Assembly (NCBI RefSeq): GCF_904849725.1
Contig: NC_058522.1
Coordinates: 336,417,029-336,481,028 of the forward strand
Source of the DNA: Hordeum vulgare subsp. vulgare
Taxonomy: Eukaryota > Streptophyta > Magnoliopsida > Poales > Poaceae
Direction of reading: 5' to 3'
Length of the DNA stretch: 64,000 bases
Part shown: positions 45,659 to 56,661 of the stretch, in pieces
Layout: the number at the start of each line of letters is the position of its first letter
Numbering within the stretch: the stretch's first letter is position 1
The notes under the pieces: generated by a model
The model's input: only the letters and a program-made list of their open reading frames with translations
Database searches by the model: none
What the model was told of the DNA's origin: nothing
Made by a program: the position numbers and the translations under genes

Positions 45659-47450
45659 TGCTAGCAGTCCCCGGCAACGACACTGGAAAAATGTTGTTGA
45701 CGTGTTCGTGACTTGATGCCTCCACAGAAACGGAGTCAGAACTGCTCCCAGTTGCTCAACAATTAGCAATTGTCTTGCAATGGCCCACCAGCACGTGGGT
45801 TCGTGGCAGTTTTTGAGGGTAGAGTATTCAACCCAAATTTGTTGGTTCGCCCGGCAAGAAGTGGAGGAATATTCTCAAGTATTAGCAGCTGAATGTGTCA
45901 GATTCAACCACACCTGAAAGATTAGTATCTGCAAGGAAAGTATCAGCAACAAAGTAGTATGATAAAAACGGTGCCCGAAACGATCTGTTGACGGCATACT
46001 ATTCCTAACAGTTGTATCAATGGCGCCACAAGTTTCCCGTAGACAGGAAATAGTCTTTTCCCGGCAACGTTGAGAGAACAAGTATTGTAGCAGGTGGCAG
46101 CAGTGTAACGAGTAACAGCAGTGGCAAGGAACAGCAGTAGTGACAGCAGTAGCAAGTAGCAACAGTAGCAAGTAACAGTAGTAGCAAGTAGCAGCAGCAG
46201 CAAGTAACAGTAGCAGCAACGGTAGTAACAACAGCAGAGCAAAACAAGTAACAGCAGCAGAGCAAAACAAGTAACAGCAGCAGAGCAAAACAAGTAACAG
46301 CAGCAGAGCAAAATAAGTAACAGCAGCAGTGGGACAAACTCGTAGGCAATGGGTCGGTGATTTGTTTGGATGATATTCATCATGAACAGTTATAACACGG
46401 AGAGATATGTGGCTAGCTCCCGTTCGTCAATGTGATGTAGGCATGCAGTCCGTGTGTTGTCATACGTGCTTAGGGAAAAGAACTTGCATGACATCTATTG
46501 TCCATCCCTCCCGTGGCAGCGAGGTCCAAAAGGAAACTACGGGATATTAAGGTTCTCCTTTTAATAAAGAACAGGACCAACGCATTAGCACTTGGTGAAC
46601 ACATGAACTCCTCAAACTATGGTCATCACCTGGAGTGGTTCCGGTTATTGTCACTCCGGGGTTGCCGGATCATAACACATAGTAGGTAACTACAACTAGC
46701 AAGATCGGATCTAAAACACACATATATTGGTGACAACATAATAATTTCAGATCTGAAATCATGGCACCCGGGCCCTAGTGACAAGCATTAAGCATGGCAA
46801 AGTAGTAGCAACATCAATCTCAGAACGTAGTGGATACTAGGGATCAATCCCCGTCAAAACTAACTCGATTACATGATAGATCTCATCCTACTCCTCACCG
46901 CCCAGCGAGCCTACGAATAGATTACTCACGAGCGATGAAGAGCTTCATGGAATTGGAGAGGGAAGAAGGTTGATGATGATGATGGCGACGATATCCCCTC
47001 TCCGGAGCCCAAAACGGACTCCAGATCTGCCCTCCACATGAAGAACAGGATGTGGCGGCGCCTCCTTATCGCAAACGCGACAAAATCTTCTCTCTTGATT
47101 TTTTCTGGGACGAAAGTGAATTTATAAAGCTGAGTTTGGGGGCGGCAGAGCCACGTGGGCCCCACAAGTTTGGTAGCCGCCACCAGGGGGGCGGAGGCTA
47201 CAGTGCTTGTGGCCCACTGGCCCATCCCCTCCGGTGGATCTTTGCATATGTATTTTTCATATTTTCCAGAAATATTCTCCGTATGTTTTTAGGACGTTCC
47301 GAGAACTTTCATTTCTGCACAAAAACAACACCAAGGCAATTATGCTAAAAACAGCGTCAGTCCAGGTTAGTTCCATTCAAATCATGCAAATTAGACTCCA
47401 AAACAAGGGCAAAAGAGTTTGGAAAAGTAGATACAATGGAGACGTATCAA
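45659..47450 (-). repeat. 3' LTR of element E (1792 bp)
   Basis: Plus-strand ends TGCTAGCAGTCCCC and GAGACGTATCA. Minus-strand promoter TTTATAAA at 47121-47128. It contains a 23-bp tandem repeat in four copies (about 46230-46322) within a larger (a)gcagtagcaagta-rich zone (46075-46330), which creates Leu/Cys/Tyr-rich artefact ORFs on the minus strand. Confidence 0.9.
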
Positions 47451-47485
47451 CTCCCCCAAGCTTAAAACCTTGCTTGTCCTCAAGC
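47451..47485 (-). other. Polypurine tract of element E
   Basis: Minus strand AAGCTTGGGGGAGT directly before TGATACGTCTCC, preceded by cttgaggacaagc. Confidence 0.82.
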
Positions 47486-49383
47486 AACTCAGTTGACAAA
47501 TTGAAAGAGAAAGAAAAACTTTGGCAAATCTGTTTGATCTTGTTGTTGCAACTATGTCTAACTCATAACCAGAATTTCAGCAAGATCACAAGTTAACCAC
47601 ATAAGCAAGTGACACAAAGGTCTCACGGTAAACTAATATCAATGGCATAATCAGCTAGCGAGCAAATAATAATGAGTTTCAGATACCAACAATTCAATCA
47701 AAACAAGCATGAAGCAATATGAATAAGTGGTATCTCGCTAGCTCTTTCTGAGACCGCAAAACATAAATGCAGAGCACTTTCAAAGATCAAGGGCTGACTA
47801 AACATTGTAATTCATAGCAACGAAGATCCATTCATAGTCATACTCAATATCAATCAAAAAGCAAAGCATAAAAATGACAGAGGTGCTCTCTTATTGGTGC
47901 TTAAACAAGAGGAGGATGACTCAACAGGAAAATAAATAGACATGCCCTTTGTAGAGGGAAGCATTGATTTGCGGAGGTGCCAGAGCTCAAGCTTTGAAAA
48001 CAGAGATAATAATTTTGGGTGGCATGCTTTCAATGTCAATGCAATGACCAAGAGTTCTCAATATCTTCGATGCTACTCATGCTATAGGCGGTTCCCAAAC
48101 AGAAAAGTAAAGTTTTAACTCCCCCACCACCAATCAATCACACTCCACGGCTAGCCGAATCCTCGGGTACCGTCCATACTAACATCAATCCGGGGGGAGT
48201 CTTGTTTTACAGTTATGTTTTCGATTTAAGCATGGAACTGGGCATTCCAATTACCGGCCCCTTTCTCGTGAATGACAGTGAATAAACACATGTGGAGGAT
48301 AACACGCCGAACATGGAAGATACCAATGGCCCCCTGTCACCACATGAGCGGTTCGTTCATGCAAAACAGATTATTTCTTGAAGGTTTAGAGAATGGCACA
48401 TGCAAATTTACTTGGAACGGCAGGTAGATACCGCAAATAGGTAGGTATGGTGGACTCTCATGGAAAAAAATTGGGTTTATGGAAGTGGATGCACAAGCAG
48501 TATTCCGCTTAGTACAAGTGAAGGCTAGCAAAAGACTGGGAAGCAACCAACTAGAGAGCGACAACAGTCATCAAGATGCAATGAGTTTGACTAACATGGA
48601 GTGCAAGCATGAACAGGATATAAATCACCATGAACACGAACATCATAGAGGCTATGTTAATTTTGTTTCAACTACATGCATGAACATGCACCAAGTCAAG
48701 CCACTTGAATCATTCAAAGGAGAATACCATCATATCATACTACATCATAGTCATCTCAAAATCTATGTTGGCATTCAAGACAAACCATTATAAGCTCCTA
48801 GCTAATTAAGCATGGCATCAGAAACTATGATCTCTAAGTTGTCATTGCAAACATGGTTCTCTCACAACAAAACTGCATCTGGGTTGACAAGCTAGTCATA
48901 TTTACAAAAACAAAATAGATAGAGTTCGTACCAGCTTTTACAGTCTCAGTCACTTCATCATTATTGCCTTTCACTTGCACTATCGAACGATGTGAACAAT
49001 AATAAGAGTGCTTGTGCATTGAACTAAGCTGAATCTGTAGGCAAACACAAAGGAGAAGACAAAGTAATATGGCTCTTTGAAAGCTAAACAGGTATGCATG
49101 CAAGAGCCACTAAACATTGTAACCAATATCTTCTACCTTGACCCAAAGAAAAAGAAAACTATTTACACGAGAAAACTCTCAACAAGCAAAAGAAGAAACG
49201 AAAATCTTTTTGGGTTTTCCCAAAAGGACACAAAAGAAGAAAACAAGAAAACCAAAATAAACTAGCATGGATAATACAGTGGCAAAGTGTAAACACCGAC
49301 TAACAAAGTGAAAGCATAAGCATGAATGTAAGGTCGGTGAGAACACGTACTCCCCCAAGCTTAGGCTTTTGGCCTAGCTTGGT
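47486..49383 (-). other. Non-coding 3' domain of element E
   Basis: About 1.9 kb with no supported gene on either strand. Contains gtaggtatggtgg at about 48440, a block also found in A and C, and a second actcccccaagcttagg near 49350 that repeats the polypurine-tract motif right after the extra ORF stop. Confidence 0.65.
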
Positions 49384-50450
49384 CTACTCCCAAGGCGGGA
49401 AATTACCAGCTCCGGGATACTTCGGAGCGGACTGTGGATGCCACTGCTGTGTGAGCTCCTCTGGCTCCCACTGATAAACTGGCGTGTGGTACTCGACTGG
49501 CGGCTCGGGCACGGGCACCTGTGGTTGGGCCAAGCCCCAATACGCGTAGATGTCCGAGGGCATAATAGTGTACCTGCCTGCATGAAGATCGAACAAAGAA
49601 GGAGCAGGCAAAGTAATAGTCTCTTGAGTACCCTGACTAAATACCAGGTTATAAATCATCCGTCTACTAGCATCTCTATCTAGAAAATCATGGCGAACCA
49701 TGTTGTCATAATCCAGATATTTCTCAGGAAGAAGCATCTCTCCTTCCTCCCCGAGTCTAACGGGTCTCTCAAAGTGTCTGGCAAGACAGGTAGCATAGAT
49801 ACCTCCATAGACGACACCCTTTGAACGGTTTGTGTTCAACCGCTGAGCTACTATAGCACCTAGGCTATAAGTCTTATCGTTATAAAGGCCTTCGCGCAAA
49901 ACCACAAGGTCTGGAGAACTAAGTGATCCAGCCTCCCCACGGCCAATCAAACATTTTCCCACAAATAATGAGAAATACCGAAGCAGAGGAAAATGTATGC
50001 TAGCAATTCTAGCGCGAGACACTCCTCTCTCCTCTCCAACAGCAATAGTACCTATGAAATCCTCCATGTCCCGTGGACGAGGGTCATGAATATCCCCAAA
50101 TAAGATAATTTGCATAAATTGCAAAAATCCTGTAGTGTCATGCACTGGGGTATGTCGTATAACATGAACTCAACCATGGGAGGATTCTTCCTCGGATAAA
50201 AGTTGAAGCTTTGAACGAAAATATTGGTGAGGAGGAGGTATTGTGAGCACTTATCTTCAACGAACGCGGTAAGACCTGCGTTCTCCACCAAGTAATAAAA
50301 GTCTTCATAAAGCCCGGTGGCACGCAAAAAATCATCACTTGGCCACTCGCACGCTCGAACTTCTGTGACTCGAGGAACCACGTACTTGGGGTGGTTCTTC
50401 TCATCCTCCTTGGGGTTATGGCTTGAAGAGCCTCTCAAGAACCTCCTCAT
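49384..50450 (-). pseudogene. Extra ORF of element E (Athila ORF-like)
   Basis: About 350 codons with one frameshift near 50100 (LSYLG joins DIHDPRPRDMEDFIG). It starts MRRFLRGSSSHNPKEDEKNH. Motifs: ACEWPSDDFLRATGLYEDFY, YPRKNPPMVEFMLYD, SIHFPLLRYFSLFVGKCLIG, GIYATCLARHF, and a proline-rich end (VPVPEPPVEYHTPVYQWEPEE). This resembles the ATHILA ORF-1 / 'putative plant transposon protein' type, by memory. No transmembrane segment, so I do not call it an envelope protein. It stands alone downstream of protease, preceded by an LTR-like segment at 50579-51110. Function unknown. Confidence 0.65.
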
Positions 50451-51248
50451 CTTTTTCCTTTTCTAGCTCTGAAAAATTCTGAAATTTTTAGAGACTTCGA
50501 AAGAAAAGTGAGTAAGGATTAATCCAACTCGTAGCAACTACTCCTACTAGTGCCTAGAGACCGTATCACGCGCTAAAACTACTTGGGACCAGCTAAAATC
50601 AACATTTCAAGCCCAAGAACAGGGTCACCAAGGTAGCAAGAATACGCGAAGGATAAAGCACTAGAGCAAAAACTAATTGGACCAATGGAGGAGTCACTTA
50701 CCAAGGAGTAATTTCCCCAAAATGGTTTGGAGAATGGTGCTTTGAGCAAGGAGATCAAAAATATCAGCCAAATGAGCAAGAACACGGGTTTGAGGTGCGA
50801 AACGATTTTTTCTGGAGGTAGAAGAAGAGGATGGGAGCTGGAATGAGTGGAGGGGGTCCCTGTGGGCCCCACAAGCTTGGTAGCCGCCATTAGGGGGCGG
50901 CGGCTACATGGCTTGTGGCCCACTGGTGTGGCCCCCAGGCCAGCTCTCAGTCCCAGTATTTTTCAAATATTCCATAAAAAATCATACTAGATTTTCAGGA
51001 CCATCGGAGAACTTTTATTTTCGGGGTATTTTTCTCCGGGACGCTAAAACAGAAAGCAGGAAAAACTAAACTAAACCTATCATTTTTCTTCTAAGCAACA
51101 GAAAGTGAAACCTTAAAACACAGGTATGTGACTCTTTGATTCATCCATTTCATGGTCATCGAAAGAAATCCGTCAATGGGGTTGATCAAATCCTGATGAC
51201 AAAACCTTTTCGAATCGCAAGAGGAAACGGAGAATTGTCAAATAGCCA
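50451..51248 (-). promoter_or_regulatory. Spacer with LTR-like segment upstream of the extra ORF
   Basis: About 800 bp between protease stop and extra ORF start. From about 50805 to 51025 it is collinear with the promoter part of E's own LTR (about 47096-47320): ttttttctgg, gggccccacaag-ttggtagccgcc, ggcggcggctac, cttgtggcccactgg, and ggagaactttNatttt occur in the same order and orientation. The LTR's TATAAA is not conserved. It could be an internal promoter for the extra ORF (inference). Confidence 0.6.
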
Positions 51249-52060
51249 CTAGGTCACCTCAATGGGGATGTGAATCTCCCCAACAAGCAAATCATACTTC
51301 ATCTTGACACGAGGAATAGGGCACTCAAAGCTCCCAATAAGAATCGATGAAGTTTTTTCGATAGCATTGATGCAATGTACTTGATATCGTTTCTTCGGAA
51401 AGTGCACTATAAGCTCATTACCGTTGACATGGAAAGTGACATTGCCTTTGATGCAATCTATAACAGCCCCTGCAGTGTTTAAAAAGGGTCTTCCGAGGAT
51501 GACAGCCATGGCATCGTCCTCAGGAATGTCCAAGATAACAAAGTCTGTTAAGATGGTTGTGTTAGCAACCACAACAGGCACATCCTCGCAAATGCTGATA
51601 GGGAAAGCAGTTGATTTGTCGGCCATTTGCAGAGATGTTTCAGTCGGTGTCAACTTATCCAGTTCAAGTCTACGATAAAGAGAGAGCGACATAACACTAA
51701 CACCGGCTCCAAGGTCACATAAGGCAGTTCTTACGTGGTTTCCTTTAATGGAGCAAGGTATAGTGGGCACTCCGAGATCACCAAGTTTTTTAGGAGTTCC
51801 ACCTTTGAAAGTGTAATTGGCAAGCATGGTGGAGATCTCAAGATCTGGTATCTTCCGTTTATTAGTCATGATATCTTTCATGTACTTGGCATACGGAGAC
51901 ATTTTGAGCATATCAATTAACCGCATCTGCAGAAAGACGGGTCTTATCATCTCAACGAAGCGCTCAAAATCCTCATCATCCTTTTTTTTGGATGGCTTAG
52001 GAGGAAAGGGCATGGGTCTCTGAACCCATGGCTCCCTTTTTTTTACCATGCTTCCTAGCA
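51249..52060 (-). pseudogene. Aspartic protease of element E
   Basis: Continues gag after a frame change near 52030. DDEDFERFVEMIRPVFLQMRL and YAKYMKDIMTNKRKIPD lead to the active-site region TALCDLGAGVSVM (D-L-G-A-G in place of D-T-G-A-S) and the second block MAVILGRPFLNTAGAVIDC. It ends VGEIHIPIEVT and a stop at 51249. The domain is otherwise open from end to end, so this copy may have been functional recently. It would process the Gag polyprotein. No RT follows it. Confidence 0.85.
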
Positions 52061-54065
52061 GCGAAGTCATTCTTATCGTATCTTTTAGGTTGTGGGTTAT
52101 CAGGATTAATCGTTGGTTCAATCTCCACATCCTTATCATTCCTAGGTTGAGCATCATTATGAACATCGCTGTCCATATTGTCACCAGGTTCATGTTCATC
52201 ACCAGATTGTGTTTCTGCATCAGATGTAGAAATATCATTTGGTTCTTCAGGTGTGACAGTATTTGGTGAACTGACATGTAGGTTTCTATCATCCTTCTTC
52301 TTAGGATGACTGGGTGTATCAGCATTAATTCCTTGAGAATCTTTATCAATTCTCTTAGGATGGCCTTCAGGATACAAAGGTTCCTGTGTCATTTTGCCTC
52401 CTCTAGTAATGACTCTGACAGAGTTGTCATTTAATTCATTGAGCAAGTCATTCTTAGCTTTAAGTACTTGTTCTACCTGAGTAGTAATCATAGAGGCATG
52501 TTTACTCAGAAGCTTCAGATCATTGACATTTCTGTCTACACAAGCACTTAAATGACTAAGCATACGAGTACTTTGTTCCAAATGTCTGCTAACATAATCA
52601 TTGAAACTCTGTTGTTTGGCAACGAAGTTGTCAAATTCATCAAAGCATAGGCTAGCAGGTTTGTCAAAAGGAATATCACTCTCATCAAACCTAGGTAGAG
52701 AATTTACTTCTACTACCTGTATCGGGTTATTGAGACCATAGATCTCTTCGATAGGTGGTAGATTTTTGACATCTTCAGATCTAATGCCTTTCTCTTGCAT
52801 AGATTTCTTGGGTTCTTGCATATCTTCGGGACTGAGGAATAGAATACCTCTTTTCTTAGGAGTTGGCTTAGGAGGTAGTTCGGGAATAGTCCAAGCATTA
52901 TTGTTGATCAAGATGTTATTCAGTAGAATCTCAGCTTGTGCTATAGTTTGTTCCCTAAAAACAAAACCGGCACAACTATCTAGGTGGTCTCTAGAAGCAT
53001 CGGTAGGTCCGTTATAGAAGATATCAAGTATCTCATTCTTCTTAAGAGGGTGATCAGGCAAAGCATTATGTAGCTGGATGAGCCTCCCCCAAGCTTGTGG
53101 GAGACTCTCTTCTTTGAGTTGAGCAAAGTCGTATATTTCCTGCAAGGCAGCTTGCTTCTTATGGGCAGGGAAATATTTCTCACAGAAGTAATAGACCATA
53201 TCCTGGGGACTACTCACACATCCAGGAGCAAGAGAAGTGAACCAGGCTTTAGCGTCATCCTTTAGAGAGAAAGGAAACAACTTAAGGATATAGTAGTAGC
53301 GGATCTTCTCCTCACTAGTGAAAAGGGTGGCTATATCCTAGCTTTCAGAGATTTTTCCTTCCACTTGAGAAGTAATTTCTCAGCGTCATAGGCATCCTTA
53401 AACACAAGAAAATCCTCAGCTATCTCTCCCTCCATAACATAACCCTCAGGTATATCAGGCAATTTATATCTAGGAGAGCTAGATCTAGCAGGAGCAAAAG
53501 CAGGTTCTATCTCAATAGTATCGGCAGTTTGAGAAGCATCACGAGCATTGGCACTAACTCTAGCAATATGAGCATCAAGGAATACCCCTAGTGGCATATC
53601 AGGCAAAGTAGTATCTCTAGCAGTATCAAGCATAGCATCATCAGGCAAGATAGCATCTCTAGCATCATCACGCAAAGTAGTATCAACCATAGCATCATCA
53701 GGCATAGCATCTCTAGCAGTATCAAGCATAGCGTCAGCAGGCAAAATAGCATCTCTAGCATCGTCAGGCATAGCATCTCTAGCAGTATCAAGCATAGCAT
53801 CATCAGGCAAAATAGCATCTCTAGCATCATCAGGCAAAGCAGTATCAAGCATAACATCTCTAACAGTATCAGGAATAGTATCTCTAGCAGTAGCATCATA
53901 AGCATCATCAAGCACAGGCAGCATATCAAGATTTCTAGCAGGAGGTGATGTCTCAAACTTACTCATAACTGAAGATGAATCAAGTACAGAGCTAGATGGC
54001 AGTTCCTTACCTCCCCTCGTAGTTGAGGGCAAAACTTTGGTTTTTGGATCTTTCAGATTCTTCAT
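51997..54065 (-). pseudogene. Gag of element E
   Basis: Two open frames joined by one frameshift near 53331. The N-terminal 244 residues start MKNLKDPKTKVLP and contain acidic tandem repeats (residues 79-154, DDARDAILPDDAMLD type), followed by YKLPDIPEGYVMEGEIAED. The second frame (53330-51997) has the Retrotrans_gag capsid: LFPFSLKDDAKAWFTSL, FCEKYFPAHKK, DHLDSCAGFVF, then a long hydrophilic tail (HLSACVDRNVNDLKLLSKH, coiled-coil-like) ending KHGKKKGAMGSE. No CCHC knuckle is visible. It would package element RNA. With only one lesion the copy is young. Confidence 0.85.
53604..53831 (-). repeat. In-frame 66-bp repeats in gag of element E
   Basis: Three copies of a 22-residue unit (residues 79-100, 101-122, 133-154 of the N-terminal Gag frame) with a 10-residue partial copy between the second and third. 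Weaker copies extend to about 53900. The period is a multiple of three, so the frame stays open. Confidence 0.8.
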
Positions 54066-54109
54066 AGTGATCAGCAGATATAAATCCCAAGTGACTCAGA
54101 GAATATAGC

Positions 54110-54143
54110 AACCCCTTCCCCGGCAAGGGCTCCGGAAAAGTGC
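54110..54143 (-). other. Primer-binding region of element E
   Basis: Minus strand CCGGAGCCCTTGCCGGGGAAG, a variant of the TGGCGCCGTTGCCGGGGA site, next to the LTR boundary at 54144. Confidence 0.75.
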
Positions 54144-55889
54144 TGCTAGAAGTCCCCGGCAACGACACTGGAAAAATGATATTGACGTGTTCCTGACTTG
54201 ATGCCTCCACGGCAACGGAACCAGAACTGCTCCCAATTTCTCAACAATTAGCAATTGTCTTGCAATGGCCCACGAGCGCGTGGGTTCGCGGCAGTTTTTG
54301 AGGGTAGAGTATTCAACCCAAATTTGTTGGTTTGCCCGGCAGGAAGTGGAGGAATATTCTCAAGTATTAGCAGCTGAATGTGTCAGATTCAACCACACCT
54401 TAAAGATTAGTATCTGCAAGCAAAGTATCAGCAGCAAAGTAGTATGATAACAATGGTGCCAGAAACGATCTGTTCACGGCAGACTATTCCTAACGGTTGT
54501 ATCAATGGCGCCAGAAGTTGCCCGTAGATGGGAAATAGTGTTTTCCTGGCAACGTCGAGAGAACAAGTATTGTAGCAGGTAGCAGAAGTGTAACGAGTAA
54601 CAGCAGTGGCAAGGAACAGCAGTAGTGACAGCAGTAGCAAGTAGCAATAGTAGCAAGTAACTGCAGTAGCAAGTTGCAGCAGCAGCAAGTAGCAGTAGCA
54701 GCAACGGTAGTAACAGCAGCAGAGCAAAACAAGTAATACCAGCAGATCAAAACAATTAACAGCAGCAGTGGGACAAATCTGTAGGCAATGGGTCGGTGAT
54801 TTGTTTGGATGATGTTCATCATGCAACAGTTATACCACAAAGAGATATGTGGCTAGCTCCCGTTCGTCAATGTGATGTAGGCATGCATTCCGTGTGTCGT
54901 CATACGTGCTTAGGGAAAAGAACTTGCATGACATCTAATGTCCATCCCTCCCGTGGCAGCGGGGTCGAAAAGGAAACTACGGGATATTAAGGTTCTGCTT
55001 TTAATAAAGAACCGTACCAACGCATTGGCACTTGGTGAACACATGAACTCCTCAAACTATGGTCATCACCGGGAGTGGTTCCGGTAATTGTCACTCCGGG
55101 GTTGCCGGATCATAACACATAGTAGGTAACTACAACTTGCAAGATCGGATCTAAAACACACATATATTGGTGACAACATAATAATTTCAGATCTGAAATC
55201 ATGGCACTCGGGCCCTAGTGACAAGCATTAAGCATGGCAAAGTAGTAGCAACATCAATCTCAGAACATAGTGGATACTAGGGATCAATCCCCGTCAAAAC
55301 TAACTCGATTACATGATAGATCTCATCCTACTCATCACCGCCCAGCGAGCCTACGAATAGATTACTCACGAACGATGAAGAGCTTCATGGAATTGGAGAG
55401 GGAAGAAGGTTGATGATGACAATGGCGACAATTTCCCCTCTCCGGGGCCCAAAACGGACTCCAAATCTGCCCTCTAGATGAAGAACAGGATGTGGCGGCG
55501 CCTCCGTATCGCAAATGCGACGAAATCTTCTCTCTTGATTTTTTCTGGGACGAAAGTGAATTTATAGAGCTGAGTTTGGGGGTGGAAGAGCCACATGGAC
55601 CCCACAAGCTTGGTAGCCGCCACCAGGGGGGCGGCGGCTACAGGGCTTGTGGCCCACTGGCCCATCCCCTCCGATAGATCTTTGCCCAGGTATTTTTCAT
55701 ATTTTCCAGAAATATTCTCCGTAAATTTTCAGGATGTTCCGAGAACTTTCATTTCTGCACAAAAACAACACCAAGGCAATTCTGCTGAAAACAGCGTGTG
55801 TCCAGGTTAGTTCCATTCAAATCATGCAAATTAGAGTCCAAAACAAGGGTAAAAGAGTTTGGAAAAGTAGATACGATGGAGACGTATCA
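54144..55889 (-). repeat. 5' LTR of element E (1746 bp)
   Basis: Same sequence as the left LTR apart from scattered substitutions and two fewer copies of the 23-bp repeat (about 54712-54760). Its U5 end holds several degenerate copies of the primer-site motif: 54153-54175, 54208-54227, 54455-54466, 54507-54517, 54541-54556. Confidence 0.9.
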
Positions 55890-56661
55890 TAGTGCTACAG
55901 CTTCCAACTCGCCATGAAGATCCCGAAAACCAGCTTCTGCCAGTGTGGATAACGTTGTTTGGAGATGGTCAAGACTTAACTGACAAAGTATACAGGCCTC
56001 TAGACCGGATACTCCTTTCCTTCTTCCTTGCGTTCGACAACTACTGCCACACATACTCTTTAGAGTTAGCAGCAATGTACAGGAGCATAGGCTCTTTGTC
56101 GGTGGGGGCGGCTAAAACGGGCGGCTCAATCAATTGCTTCTTCAGGGCCTCAAAGGCTTCGTTGGCCACGTGTGTCGACACAAAACGGTCTGTTTTCTTG
56201 AGCAGCTGATAATGGGGGATGGCCTTATCGCCAAGGCAGCTTATGAAGCGACTCAAAGCCACGATACGACCCTCCATACGCTGGACCTGGTCGATATTAG
56301 CCGGCTTGCCAAGTGAAGTAATTGCCTTCATCTTGTCCGGGTTGGCCTCAATACCTCGCTCTGACACCAAGAAGCCCAATAACTTCCCTCCAGGGACACC
56401 GAAAACACACTTGGTCGGGTTAAGCTTCATCTGATACACACGCAATTTGTCAAACGTTTCCTTGAGATCCTCCAGAAGTAACTCTTTCTTCTAGGATTTC
56501 ACCACTATGTCATCAACATAGGCGTGAATGTTGCGCCCGATCTGATTGTGCAGACAATTCTGGTTGCAGCGCTAATAAGTCGCTCGTGCACTCTTGAGCC
56601 CAAATGGCATGGAGAGATAGCAAAAACACCAAAAGGAGTTATGAAGGCCGCCTTTTCTTGA
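55890..56661 (-). pseudogene. Reverse transcriptase C-terminal half of element F
   Basis: Minus-strand pol resumes after E. Motifs: KAAFITPFGVF, MPFGLKSARATY, the catalytic HAYVDDIVVKS (about 56500-56535, Y-V-D-D intact), LNPTKCVFGVPGGKLLGFLVS and GIEANPDKMKAI, then the connection domain (VQRMEGRIVALSRFIS, KAIPHYQLLKKTDRF). Stops interrupt after ARATY and VVKS. It is cut at 56661 by copia-2. The N-terminal half of RT is outside the window. Confidence 0.87.

Larger units (their letters stand above)
45659..55889 (-). mobile_element. Element E: complete non-autonomous Athila-type gypsy with extra ORF
   Basis: 10,231-bp minus-strand element. LTRs are 1792 bp (left) and 1746 bp (right), very similar apart from repeat copy number. 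Target duplication TAGTG (45654-45658 and 55890-55894) is perfect. Internal order on the minus strand: primer site, gag, protease, LTR-like segment, extra ORF, long non-coding part, polypurine tract. No RT, RNase H or integrase. It is inserted in the RNase H/RT part of F. Confidence 0.92.
37509..56661 (-). mobile_element. Element F: Tat-lineage gypsy with antisense gene, minus strand
   Basis: 3' LTR, polypurine tract, antisense ORF, integrase, RNase H, and part of RT in this order from left to right, all pol parts on the minus strand. Interrupted by E (45659-55889) and at the right by copia-2 (56662). The rest (RT N-terminus, protease, gag, 5' LTR) is outside the window. A long 3' region with an antisense ORF is a known property of Tat-lineage elements such as maize Grande and rice RIRE2. 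ACTAG (37504-37508) is the left target duplication. Confidence 0.85.

Noticed and set aside
45875..46383. Leu/Cys/Tyr-rich minus-strand ORFs resembling membrane proteins (also 54428-54840).
   Set aside because: They are translations of agcagtagcaagta-type repeats in the LTR of E, open in more than one frame.
49384..50450. Calling the extra ORF of E an envelope gene.
   Set aside because: No signal peptide, transmembrane segment or cleavage motif is visible.
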